DNA of 5,023 nucleotides from Ekhidna sp. (lineage in GTDB: Bacteria > Bacteroidota > Bacteroidia > Cytophagales > Cyclobacteriaceae), in contig JAPPDO010000299.1 in assembly GCA_028821635.1 (NCBI GenBank), forward strand, positions 1 through 5,023. The letters run 5' to 3'. This document shows, one piece after another, positions 1 through 5,023 of the stretch; position 1 is the stretch's first letter; each line of letters starts with the position of its first letter. A model generated the notes under the pieces. It was not told the DNA's origin. It did not search any database and worked only from the letters and a program-made list of their open reading frames with translations. A program made the position numbers and the translations under genes.

Positions 1-1225
1 ATGGATATTTATTTACATTATCAGATAATTTAGCCCAAACATCATAATCCAATACCTCTTTCAGCCCGTTTGGGAGCATGAAGCCAAGAGGTTTACTCCC
101 TGTGTAGACATAGTCAGCACCTAGGTCACTCATCCCCCACTTGTCTAATTCCGGCAGATAAGAGTGACCTATCGACTTTAAGTCTTTTACCTTCACCTGT
201 TGAATTTTGGAGAAGTCTGCAATAACCCGAGGCACGTTTTCATAGCCAAAGTTTAAGGTTTCGGATGTATTTATTCTGTGATATTCAAAGGGGTTGATGG
301 CATACTTTTCTGTTGGTTTGATGGAAGACTGCTGCTGCTTTTGAGAGAGACGATCGACCATAATCCTAGCAACCGGGGCTTCTACCTCGGGTTCTTCTGT
401 GAGTGACACTCTCACCGTATCGCCGAGTCCATCCTCCAGCAAGGTTCCGATCCCTACTGCTGATTTGATCCTGCCGTCTTCTGCCTCTCCTGCCTCAGTC
501 ACTCCAAGATGAAGCGGGTAAGGCTCCAGATCCTCTTCGTCCAATTTGTGCACAAGCAGTCGATATGCCTGCACCATGACTTGCGGATTGCTGCTCTTCA
601 TAGAAATCACTATCTCTTTGTAATCCATTTTTTCACAAATTCGGATGAACTCGAGTGCCGATTCTACCATACCTAGGGGTGTATCTCCATAGCGGCTCAT
701 AATTCGGTCCGAGAGCGAACCATGATTGGTTCCGATTCGCATGGCGGTGCCATTAGCCTTACATATTTCTACCAGTGGTGAGAATTTATCCTCTATCCGC
801 TTTAATTCGTCTGCATAGGCTTGATGGGTATATTCCAGCTTTTCAAATTTCTTTTTGTCTACATAATTACCCGGATTTATCCGAACCTTTTCTACAATTT
901 TTGCAGCAAGTTCGGCCGCATTGGGCGTGAAGTGAATATCGGCCACCAAAGGAACCTCACAGCCTCGCTTTCTCAGTTCGTTTTTAACATTCTCAAGGTT
1001 CTGTGCTTCTTTGATACTTGGAGCCGTAATACGCACATATTCACAACCGGATTCTACCATTCTCAGTACCTGTTCCACAGACCCGATAGTATCCATAGTG
1101 TCCACCGTGGTCATGGACTGAAGACGAATCGGGTTATTGCCCCCTAACGGAACCCCCCCTATCGTTACTTCTCTTGTTTTTCGCCTAGAATAATGCGTAA
1201 GACTATTGCAGTATTTATAAATCAT
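1..1225 (-). CDS. ispG: 4-hydroxy-3-methylbut-2-enyl diphosphate synthase, large type (partial, C-terminus off window)
   Basis: This enzyme (GcpE) reductively converts 2-C-methylerythritol 2,4-cyclodiphosphate to HMBPP, the penultimate step of the MEP isoprenoid pathway, in the cytosol, using a 4Fe-4S cluster. The leftward frame is open from ATG at 1225-1223 to base 1, giving 408 codons. Family hallmarks are clear: [20 protein letters not shown] (about 26-45), YVRIT (63-67), [11 protein letters not shown] (94-104), VRINPGN (114-120), [20 protein letters not shown] (163-182) and [20 protein letters not shown] (239-258). These form the N-terminal TIM barrel. From about residue 285 the sequence enters the extra domain that marks the large IspG of Bacteroidota, chlamydiae and plants; such proteins are roughly 600-700 residues, so about a third is missing, including the C-terminal cluster-binding cysteines. 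The start fits the family N-terminus ([16 protein letters not shown]) and follows an AGGAG. It overlaps the upstream SDR stop by 4 bp. Residues 22-25 are encoded by a run of seven G. Identity is near certain from the motifs. Confidence 0.96.
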   Translation of the reverse strand, partial: MIYKYCNSLTHYSRRKTREVTIGGVPLGGNNPIRLQSMTTVDTMDTIGSVEQVLRMVESGCEYVRITAPSIKEAQNLENVKNELRKRGCEVPLVADIHFTPNAAELAAKIVEKVRINPGNYVDKKKFEKLEYTHQAYADELKRIEDKFSPLVEICKANGTAMRIGTNHGSLSDRIMSRYGDTPLGMVESALEFIRICEKMDYKEIVISMKSSNPQVMVQAYRLLVHKLDEEDLEPYPLHLGVTEAGEAEDGRIKSAVGIGTLLEDGLGDTVRVSLTEEPEVEAPVARIMVDRLSQKQQQSSIKPTEKYAINPFEYHRINTSETLNFGYENVPRVIADFSKIQQVKVKDLKSIGHSYLPELDKWGMSDLGADYVYTGSKPLGFMLPNGLKEVLDYDVWAKLSDNVNKYP

Positions 1226-1935
1226 ATATCTCCTAATTGAGGTCTTAAAATGATCTCTTCAATGACGGTTCGTTCACTTAACTGAAACGTACTAAAAATG
1301 GTTTTTGCAATATCCTCCGGTTTCATGAATCGCTCTTCCGGCAGGTCTACTCCGTCCCAGCTTGGGGTCAAAACAGCACCAGCCAAAACGGAGGTTACCC
1401 GCACTCCTCTGCCTTTTAATTCTTCTCTCAATGCCCGTGAGAAGCCATACATCGCAAATTTTGATATGGAATAAGACCCGCCATTTGGATAAGCCTTCAG
1501 GCTGGCAACGGAACAGATATTGAAGATATGGCCTCCCTTCGACCTGACCATCTCCGGGACTACTCCTCTTGAGAGATGATAAGCACTGTAAAGATTGGTA
1601 CTTATCATCGTTTCCAAGGCACCCTCCTCCTCTCTTAAAACTTCACCGGGAATAAAAACACCCGTGTTATTTATCAGCACTTCGACCGGCTTTTTAATCT
1701 GACGAATGAACTCAATAAAACCAGCAACCTTTGCTTTTTGGGATAAGTCAGCAGGGTAAGTGTGAAACGGTATGTCATAGGATTCTTTTATCCGATTTTT
1801 TAGTTCAATCAAGTTATCTTCATTTCTGGCACAAGTAGCTACGGAGAAACCTTCGGAAACAAACGTTAAAACCAGTGCTTTTCCAATACCTTTTGTCCCT
1901 CCGGTTATCACGACCAACTTTTCTGAATTTTGCAT
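1222..1935 (-). CDS. SDR family NAD(P)-dependent oxidoreductase
   Basis: This is a classical short-chain dehydrogenase/reductase of 237 residues, the usual length, with a Rossmann fold and presumably cytosolic. Visible motifs are the cofactor-binding TGGTKGIG (11-18), acidic D63 in PADLS, NNTG (89-92, the usual NNAG with Thr for Ala), and the catalytic set N114, S142, Y155 and K159 (YSISK). R37 after the second beta strand (CARNED) suggests preference for NADP(H), which is an inference. The substrate cannot be read from the sequence; such proteins are often annotated as 3-ketoacyl-ACP reductase-like or sepiapterin reductase-like, and neither is supported here. The conserved-looking C-terminal tail is LRPQLGDI. 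The start ATG at 1935-1933 follows only a purine-rich AAGAAAGAAA, a weak Shine-Dalgarno. The gene is first in a leftward operon with ispG, overlapping it by ATGA. The link may be one of shared expression rather than shared pathway. Confidence 0.93.
   Translation of the reverse strand: MQNSEKLVVITGGTKGIGKALVLTFVSEGFSVATCARNEDNLIELKNRIKESYDIPFHTYPADLSQKAKVAGFIEFIRQIKKPVEVLINNTGVFIPGEVLREEEGALETMISTNLYSAYHLSRGVVPEMVRSKGGHIFNICSVASLKAYPNGGSYSISKFAMYGFSRALREELKGRGVRVTSVLAGAVLTPSWDGVDLPEERFMKPEDIAKTIFSTFQLSERTVIEEIILRPQLGDI
1229..1234 (-). promoter_or_regulatory. Ribosome binding site of ispG inside the SDR gene
   Basis: Read leftward, AGGAGA occupies 1234-1229, with the ATG of ispG at 1225-1223, so the AGGAG core sits 4 bases from the start. 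The same bases encode part of the Leu-Gly-Asp codons at the SDR C-terminus. Together with the ATGA stop/start overlap, this supports translational coupling and fixes the ispG start. Confidence 0.7.
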
Positions 1936-1943
1936 TTTCTTTC

Positions 1944-1971
1944 TTGGTTATATCATAAGGTGTTATGTTTG
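1944..1971 (+). promoter_or_regulatory. Candidate Bacteroidota-type promoter for mlaE-mlaF
   Basis: TATGTTTG at 1964-1971 matches the Bacteroidota -7 consensus TAnnTTTG exactly. Seventeen bases upstream is TTG (1944-1946), a partial match to the -33 TTTG element. Transcription would start around 1977-1980, leaving an mlaE leader of about 25 bases. The match is short and the upstream box is imperfect, so this is a plausible prediction only. Confidence 0.45.
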
Positions 1972-1975
1972 ACAA
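1947..1975 (-). promoter_or_regulatory. Candidate promoter for the SDR-ispG operon
   Basis: Read leftward, TTGTCA (1975-1970) and TATAAC (1952-1947) are 17 bases apart, resembling a sigma70-type -35/-10 pair. TTTTG at 1977-1973 could also act as a Bacteroidota -33 box, but no good TAnnTTTG follows. The start point would lie only a few bases before the SDR ATG, giving a very short leader. It overlaps the rightward candidate promoter, so the two transcripts may compete. Weak support. Confidence 0.25.
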
Positions 1976-1991
1976 AACTAATATTCTCACT

Positions 1992-1996
1992 GAAGG
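1992..1996 (+). promoter_or_regulatory. Ribosome binding site of mlaE
   Basis: GAAGG lies 6 bases before the ATG at 2003. It supports this start over the internal Met at codon 26. Confidence 0.5.
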
Positions 1997-2002
1997 CATT
2001 TC

Positions 2003-2746
2003 ATGAGGAGCCTAGGAAAATTCATCTTGTTCATAGGACAACTGTTTGTTCGGAGAGAGTCTTTCAGAACATACCTCATGAGGGTTACGGATGAGTGTAT
2101 TAAGGTCGGATATAACTCTGTCTTTCTTGTGGTTATTATCTCCGCTTTTATCGGTGCAGTGACGACTGTTCAGACAGCTTATAATCTCATCTCCCCTTTA
2201 ATACCGGAAACTACGGTATCATGGGTCGTTCGGGACATGGTTTTACTTGAGTTCGCCCCCACCATCACGGCGATAGTCTATGCAGGAAAAGTGGGTTCTA
2301 ATATTGCAGGAGAACTTGGCACAATGCGCATAACAGAACAAATAGATGCGCTTGAGGTCATGGGAATCAATTCAACCTCTTATCTTGTATTCCCTAAGAT
2401 TCTTGCCTCTGTTTTTATGTTCCCCATTCTGGTAATCATAGCTGCATTCATCGCTATTCTCGGTGGCTATGCGATCTCGGTGGCTACAGGGGTTGTTTCC
2501 GGAACTGACTATCTGAGGGGAATACAAATTGAATTTGTGCCGTTCAGAATAACTTTTGCACTAATCAAAGCAGTCACTTATGGCTTTTTAGTTACGGCCA
2601 TCTCCTCTTTCAAAGGATATTATACAAAAGGAGGAGCACTGGAGGTTGGTCAGTCTTCGACGAGTGCGGTCACCCAGAGTTGTATCGCAATCCTCATCGC
2701 AAATCTGCTTCTTGCATACTTATTAGCCCCCCTGCTTGTATCATGA
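2003..2746 (+). CDS. mlaE: MlaE family ABC transporter permease (lipid transport)
   Basis: This is the integral inner-membrane permease of an MCE-type ABC transporter. The E. coli MlaFEDB homologue moves phospholipids between inner membrane and periplasm to maintain outer-membrane asymmetry. The protein has 247 residues, close to the usual 245-260. An N-terminal amphipathic stretch (1-35) precedes hydrophobic segments at about 38-60, 74-95, 129-160, 184-203 and 223-245. The family signature is strong: EFAPTITAIVYAGKVGSNIA (83-102), then ELGTMRITEQIDALEVMG (104-121), the cytoplasmic loop that contacts the ATPase, and a C-terminal GGALEVGQSSTSAV (210-223). The stop TGA (2744-2746) overlaps the ATG of mlaF. 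The gene opens a rightward operon, diverging from the SDR-ispG pair with 67 bp between start codons. Substrate and transport direction in this organism are inferred from family only. Confidence 0.94.
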   Translation: MRSLGKFILFIGQLFVRRESFRTYLMRVTDECIKVGYNSVFLVVIISAFIGAVTTVQTAYNLISPLIPETTVSWVVRDMVLLEFAPTITAIVYAGKVGSNIAGELGTMRITEQIDALEVMGINSTSYLVFPKILASVFMFPILVIIAAFIAILGGYAISVATGVVSGTDYLRGIQIEFVPFRITFALIKAVTYGFLVTAISSFKGYYTKGGALEVGQSSTSAVTQSCIAILIANLLLAYLLAPLLVS

Positions 2747-3492
2747 TTGAAATTTCCGGCATATCAAAATCATTTGACAATAAGACCGTTTTACACGATG
2801 TAAGTACGATCTTTGAAAAAGGAAAGGCTAATATGATTATTGGGGCGAGCGGAACAGGGAAGAGTGTCCTTCTGAAGTGTATCATTGGGCTATTTAAACC
2901 GGACACCGGTGATGTGCTGTATGACGGAAGAGAGTTTACCCGCGCCAATAAAGAGATTCAGACGGAAGTAAGAAGGGAGATGGGAATGCTTTTTCAGGGA
3001 GGAGCCCTGTTTGACAGTCAGACTGTTGAGCAGAATGTCATGTTTCCGCTGAATGTGCTCACAAAGCAATCGTTAGAAGAAAAAATGGAAAGAGCCAATT
3101 TTTGTCTGGAGCGCGTGGGACTCGAGAATGCAAATAAAAAAATGCCCTCCGAAATCTCCGGCGGCATGAAGAAGAGAGTAGGCATCGCCCGGGCCATTGT
3201 AAACAACCCAAATTATTTATTCTGCGATGAACCTAACTCGGGACTAGACCCACAAACCTCTATCAAAATAGATAACCTTATTAAGGATATTACCAACGAG
3301 TATAATATGACAACCGTAGTCGTATCACACGATATGAGTTCGGTACTTGAAATCGGAGACAAGGTTGTCTTTGTTTATCAGGGAAAGGTGCTGTGGACCG
3401 GCGACGGCGATCAAATAAGTGATTCAAATGTTCGGGAGTTAAATGAATTTGTGTTTGCCGGACATTTGATGAAGATGGTAAAAGGCAGGTGA
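2743..3492 (+). CDS. mlaF: MlaF family ABC transporter ATP-binding protein (lipid transport)
   Basis: This cytoplasmic ATPase drives the MlaE permease. It has 249 residues from ATG at 2743. All ABC motifs are intact: Walker A GASGTGKS (34-41), Q-loop Q85 in LFQGGALFDS, signature ISGGMKKRVGIARA (138-151), Walker B YLFCDEP (158-164, catalytic E163), D-loop SGLDP (166-170) and H-loop H196. The GGALFDSQTV...NVMFPL stretch after the Q-loop and the SGGMKKR form of the signature are typical of the MlaF/Mkl subfamily rather than of generic importers. The frame stays open upstream to an ATG at 2680. I prefer 2743 because it makes an ATGA overlap with the mlaE stop and MIEISGISKSF is a normal ABC N-terminus; the longer form would add 21 unrelated residues. 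No strong Shine-Dalgarno precedes 2743, which fits translational coupling to mlaE. No mlaD, mlaC or mlaB follows. Confidence 0.94.
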   Translation: MIEISGISKSFDNKTVLHDVSTIFEKGKANMIIGASGTGKSVLLKCIIGLFKPDTGDVLYDGREFTRANKEIQTEVRREMGMLFQGGALFDSQTVEQNVMFPLNVLTKQSLEEKMERANFCLERVGLENANKKMPSEISGGMKKRVGIARAIVNNPNYLFCDEPNSGLDPQTSIKIDNLIKDITNEYNMTTVVVSHDMSSVLEIGDKVVFVYQGKVLWTGDGDQISDSNVRELNEFVFAGHLMKMVKGR

Positions 3493-3555
3493 TTTACACT
3501 TTTTAGCACATATCTGTTTCCCTAAATAAAATTTGCTACAATTGCGTTGCTTCGG

Positions 3556-3717
3556 ATGAGATTTCTCTTGCTTCTGCTTACAACTGTTTTCTTTTGCTGT
3601 GGAGTTGACTCACTCTTCGCTTTCTTGATAGATACGAAAATGCAGCCTTCCAAGCCGGACCTTCCCAGCCGAACTAAAAGCCGATTCGACAGGCTCAGCG
3701 GCCAAGCCGATTTATGA
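3556..3717 (+). CDS. Doubtful small ORF with a signal-peptide-like N-terminus
   Basis: ATG at 3556 opens a 53-codon frame ending in TGA at 3715-3717, starting 63 bases after the mlaF stop. The N-terminus MRFLLLLLTTVFFCCGVD has a charged residue, a hydrophobic core and a Cys pair, as in a signal peptide or lipoprotein signal. The rest is short, polar and basic (K/R/P/S rich) with no recognisable domain. Against it: no Shine-Dalgarno is visible, and the last third runs through a REP-like motif and repeated AGCCG blocks that look non-coding. It could be a chance frame or a degraded gene remnant. I do not recognise it. Confidence 0.2.
   Translation: MRFLLLLLTTVFFCCGVDSLFAFLIDTKMQPSKPDLPSRTKSRFDRLSGQADL
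3680..3702. repeat. REP-like intergenic motif (TTCGACAGGCTCAG core)
   Basis: The core TTCGACAGGCTCAG (3685-3698) is flanked by GCCG (3680-3683) and CGGC (3699-3702), which can pair as a short stem. I recall closely similar TTCGACA-GCTCAG sequences as abundant intergenic repeats in many bacterial genomes; this is memory, not a search. An 8-bp direct repeat AGCCGATT lies at 3679-3686 and 3705-3712, and further AGCCG copies occur from about 3653. One copy in one window cannot prove a repeat family. Confidence 0.35.
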
Positions 3718-3737
3718 TTCGGAGGATGATCATAAAT
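3710..3737. terminator. Inverted repeat in the convergent gap, possible weak terminator
   Basis: ATTTATGAT (3710-3718) and ATCATAAAT (3729-3737) form a perfect 9-bp inverted repeat around a 10-base loop. It sits 9 bases beyond the stop of the leftward cadherin-type gene and 217 bases after mlaF. The stem is AT-rich and no T-run follows on either strand, so it is not a classical intrinsic terminator. It may mark the end of the leftward transcript or be a protein-binding site. A competing pairing, GATGAT (3725-3730) with ATCATC (3743-3748), overlaps it. Confidence 0.3.
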
Positions 3738-3746
3738 AGCTTATCA

Positions 3747-5023
3747 TCATTGAAACGAGATAGTAACTTGACCACCCAGTGTTGTAAATTTTCCATCAGT
3801 GACATCGAAAAGAAGGGCTGTATCAGTCCCAGAACTGTAAAATTTTGTCAGATCGTCAGTCACCGTAATTTCCCCAGTATCCCCATCTATCGTGATACCC
3901 GGTGTTGATAGCATCCGATTAACCAGAAGACCCCCCTGACCCACGAAAGTCAGTTTATCTCCATCGGCATCCGTCGCCATCAAGGTTCCCACCAAAGTGT
4001 CCACTTTGGCATCTAGCGCAACGGTGACGGATTGAGCCAGGACATAAGTAGGTGCATTGTCATTCTCGTTGGTTACATTGATCGTGACGGCGGCATCGGC
4101 CGGTGTTGTCCCGTCGGAGACCTGCACCATCAGGGTAAAGGTTCGGTTGGCTTTGATTTCATAATCCAGCAGTGCTGCCGTTTTCACGGTGATTTCGCCC
4201 GATACTGCATCTATCTGAAAGGCATTATCGGTATTGCCAGAAGTGATGGCGAAGGTCAGGTTGTCCCCGTCGGCATCCGAGGCTGCGACTGTGCCTACTG
4301 CCACATCCACGGCTGCATTCTCCGCAATGGAGAAGGTTTGATTGGAGATTTCCGGTGCTTCATTCACATTTGTCACGTTGATAGTAACAGCCGCCATGCT
4401 GAACGCCGCCCGATCTGAGACCCTAACCGTCAGGGTGTAAGTGGGGGTGGTTTCGTAGTCGAGTGCTTTAGCCACGGTGATTGCTCCCGAGTTGGCATTG
4501 ATATTAAACACATCTCCGCTATTGCCAATGGCATTGCCATTGGTGATGGCGAAGGTCAGGTTGTCCCCGTCGGCATCCGAGGCTGCGACTGTGCCTACTG
4601 CCACATCCACGGCTGCATTCTCCGCAATGGAGAAGGTTTGATTGGAGATTTCCGGTGCTTCATTCACATTTTTCACATTAATCGTGACGGCGGCATCGGC
4701 CGGTGTTGCCCCGTCGGAGACCTGTACCATTAGGGTAAAGGTTCGGTTGGCTTTGATTTCATAATCCAGCAGTGCTGACGTTTTCACGGTGACTTCGCCC
4801 GATACTGCATCTATCTGAAACGCATCATCGGTATTGCCTGAAGTGATGGAGAAGGTCATCTCATCTCCGCCATCCTCATCCGTCGCTGCTACCGTCCCGA
4901 CTGCGGTTCCTGCCGCCGCATTCTCCTCTATGGAGAAGATCTGCGCATTAATCGTTGGGGCTTCATTTGCATCCGTGACATTGACGGTTATTTGGGCTGT
5001 GCCCGACAGTGTTCCGTTGGAAG
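3747..5023 (-). CDS. Cadherin-repeat surface/secreted protein (partial, N-terminus off window)
   Basis: The leftward frame is open from the right edge to TGA at 3749-3747, giving 424 residues. It consists of tandem cadherin-like repeats of about 100 residues: the end of one (1-22), then repeats at 23-123, 124-223, 224-324 and 325-424. The first three full repeats carry calcium-site motifs in order: I(A/E)ENAA near the start, D(A/E)DG, LDYE, VSD, and the linkers NVNEAP or NENDNAP. Such domains form rigid calcium-dependent rods in secreted adhesins and in large surface proteins of Bacteroidota; the adhesin role is inferred. The last repeat is divergent: it keeps DADGD but lacks LDYE, and ends on a beta strand (GGQVTISFQ) directly at the stop. 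No type IX secretion C-terminal domain, LPXTG or transmembrane anchor is visible. The Met at 4859 is internal to a repeat and not the true start. Repeats 1-3 are partly near-identical in DNA, with repeat 3 mosaic. Confidence 0.88.
   Translation of the reverse strand, partial: SNGTLSGTAQITVNVTDANEAPTINAQIFSIEENAAAGTAVGTVAATDEDGGDEMTFSITSGNTDDAFQIDAVSGEVTVKTSALLDYEIKANRTFTLMVQVSDGATPADAAVTINVKNVNEAPEISNQTFSIAENAAVDVAVGTVAASDADGDNLTFAITNGNAIGNSGDVFNINANSGAITVAKALDYETTPTYTLTVRVSDRAAFSMAAVTINVTNVNEAPEISNQTFSIAENAAVDVAVGTVAASDADGDNLTFAITSGNTDNAFQIDAVSGEITVKTAALLDYEIKANRTFTLMVQVSDGTTPADAAVTINVTNENDNAPTYVLAQSVTVALDAKVDTLVGTLMATDADGDKLTFVGQGGLLVNRMLSTPGITIDGDTGEITVTDDLTKFYSSGTDTALLFDVTDGKFTTLGGQVTISFQ
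4081..4258 (-). repeat. Internal repeat copy B2 (C-terminal half of cadherin repeat 3)
   Basis: This 178-bp segment matches 4681-4858 at an offset of exactly 600 bp. I count nine mismatches (4109, 4125, 4131, 4178, 4193, 4221, 4226, 4239, 4250), about 95% identity, with no indel. Five of the nine change an amino acid. The corresponding half of the repeat in between (about 4381-4542) is much more diverged. Confidence 0.9.
4243..4371 (-). repeat. Internal repeat copy A2 (N-terminal half of cadherin repeat 3)
   Basis: This 129-bp segment is identical to 4543-4671 at an offset of exactly 300 bp, by direct base-by-base reading. It encodes the EISNQTFSIAENAAVDVAVG to DADGDNLTFAIT part of the repeat. 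Confidence 0.92.
4543..4671 (-). repeat. Internal repeat copy A1 (N-terminal half of cadherin repeat 2)
   Basis: Perfect 129-bp partner of 4243-4371. Absence of any synonymous difference points to recent duplication or gene conversion between neighbouring repeats. Confidence 0.92.
4681..4858 (-). repeat. Internal repeat copy B1 (C-terminal half of cadherin repeat 1)
   Basis: Partner of 4081-4258, two repeat units away, differing at nine of 178 positions. It encodes the SGNTDDAFQIDAVSGEVTV to DGATPADAAVTI part of the repeat. Confidence 0.9.

Noticed and set aside
821..1147. Rightward open frame of 108 codons.
   Set aside because: It lies wholly antisense to ispG, whose frame shows unmistakable family motifs; the rightward translation has no recognisable domain.
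2680..2742. Upstream start for mlaF at 2680, adding 21 residues.
   Set aside because: It would lie 67 bases inside mlaE and add residues that do not resemble an ABC ATPase N-terminus. The ATGA overlap at 2743 is the natural start.
2694..3206. Leftward open frames of 84 and 62 codons.
   Set aside because: Both are antisense to mlaF, which has all ABC motifs intact in its own frame.
3493..3545. Rho-independent terminator directly after mlaF.
   Set aside because: Only a weak pairing (TAGCA at 3504-3508 with TGCTA at 3534-3538) with a long loop and no T-run was found.
3493..3746. A frameshifted continuation of the cadherin protein, such as a lost sorting domain.
   Set aside because: Leftward reading of this region in three frames gives only short runs broken by stops, with no sorting-domain-like sequence.
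3714..4418. Rightward open frames of 64 and 128 codons.
   Set aside because: They lie antisense to the cadherin repeats, lack recognisable domains, and arise from the biased codons of the repeat array.
4081..4858. A CRISPR array or tandem-repeat mobile element.
   Set aside because: The units are about 300 bp, in frame and code for cadherin domains; there are no short repeats separated by unique spacers.
4857..4859. ATG as the start of the leftward cadherin-type gene.
   Set aside because: The frame continues without a stop to the window edge and encodes further cadherin sequence, including the start of repeat 1 and the linker of the preceding repeat.

Overview
The window looks like chromosomal DNA from a member of the Bacteroidota, probably environmental. 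The main pointers are an IspG of the large type with a central insertion, a type typical of Bacteroidota, chlamydiae and plants, and an mlaE-mlaF pair with no other mla gene beside it. Others are a TAnnTTTG-type promoter and a large secreted cadherin-repeat protein. These are family-level inferences from reading the translations; no database was searched, so genus and species cannot be given.

Layout: positions 1-1935 carry two leftward genes. A short-chain dehydrogenase/reductase (SDR, 1222-1935) is followed by ispG, whose ATG overlaps the SDR stop codon (ATGA at 1222-1225). ispG runs off the left edge of the window. A 67-bp divergent intergenic region (1936-2002) holds candidate promoters for both directions. 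Rightward from 2003 are mlaE (permease) and mlaF (ATPase), which also share an ATGA overlap (2743-2746). After mlaF comes a 254-bp convergent gap (3493-3746). It holds an inverted repeat, a REP-like motif and a doubtful 53-codon open frame with a signal-peptide-like start. From 3747 to the right edge runs a leftward gene for a cadherin-repeat protein, whose N-terminus lies outside the window.

Function: ispG belongs to the MEP route to isoprenoid precursors; the SDR is co-transcribed and probably translationally coupled, but its substrate is unknown. MlaE and MlaF form the inner-membrane core of an MCE-type lipid transporter that acts in outer-membrane lipid homeostasis; the MCE substrate-binding subunit (MlaD) is not here. 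The cadherin protein is probably an extracellular calcium-binding adhesin, and its repeats show recent mosaic recombination at DNA level. I found no convincing evidence of a new defence, mobile or RNA-based system; the repeat mosaicism is the most interesting signal.
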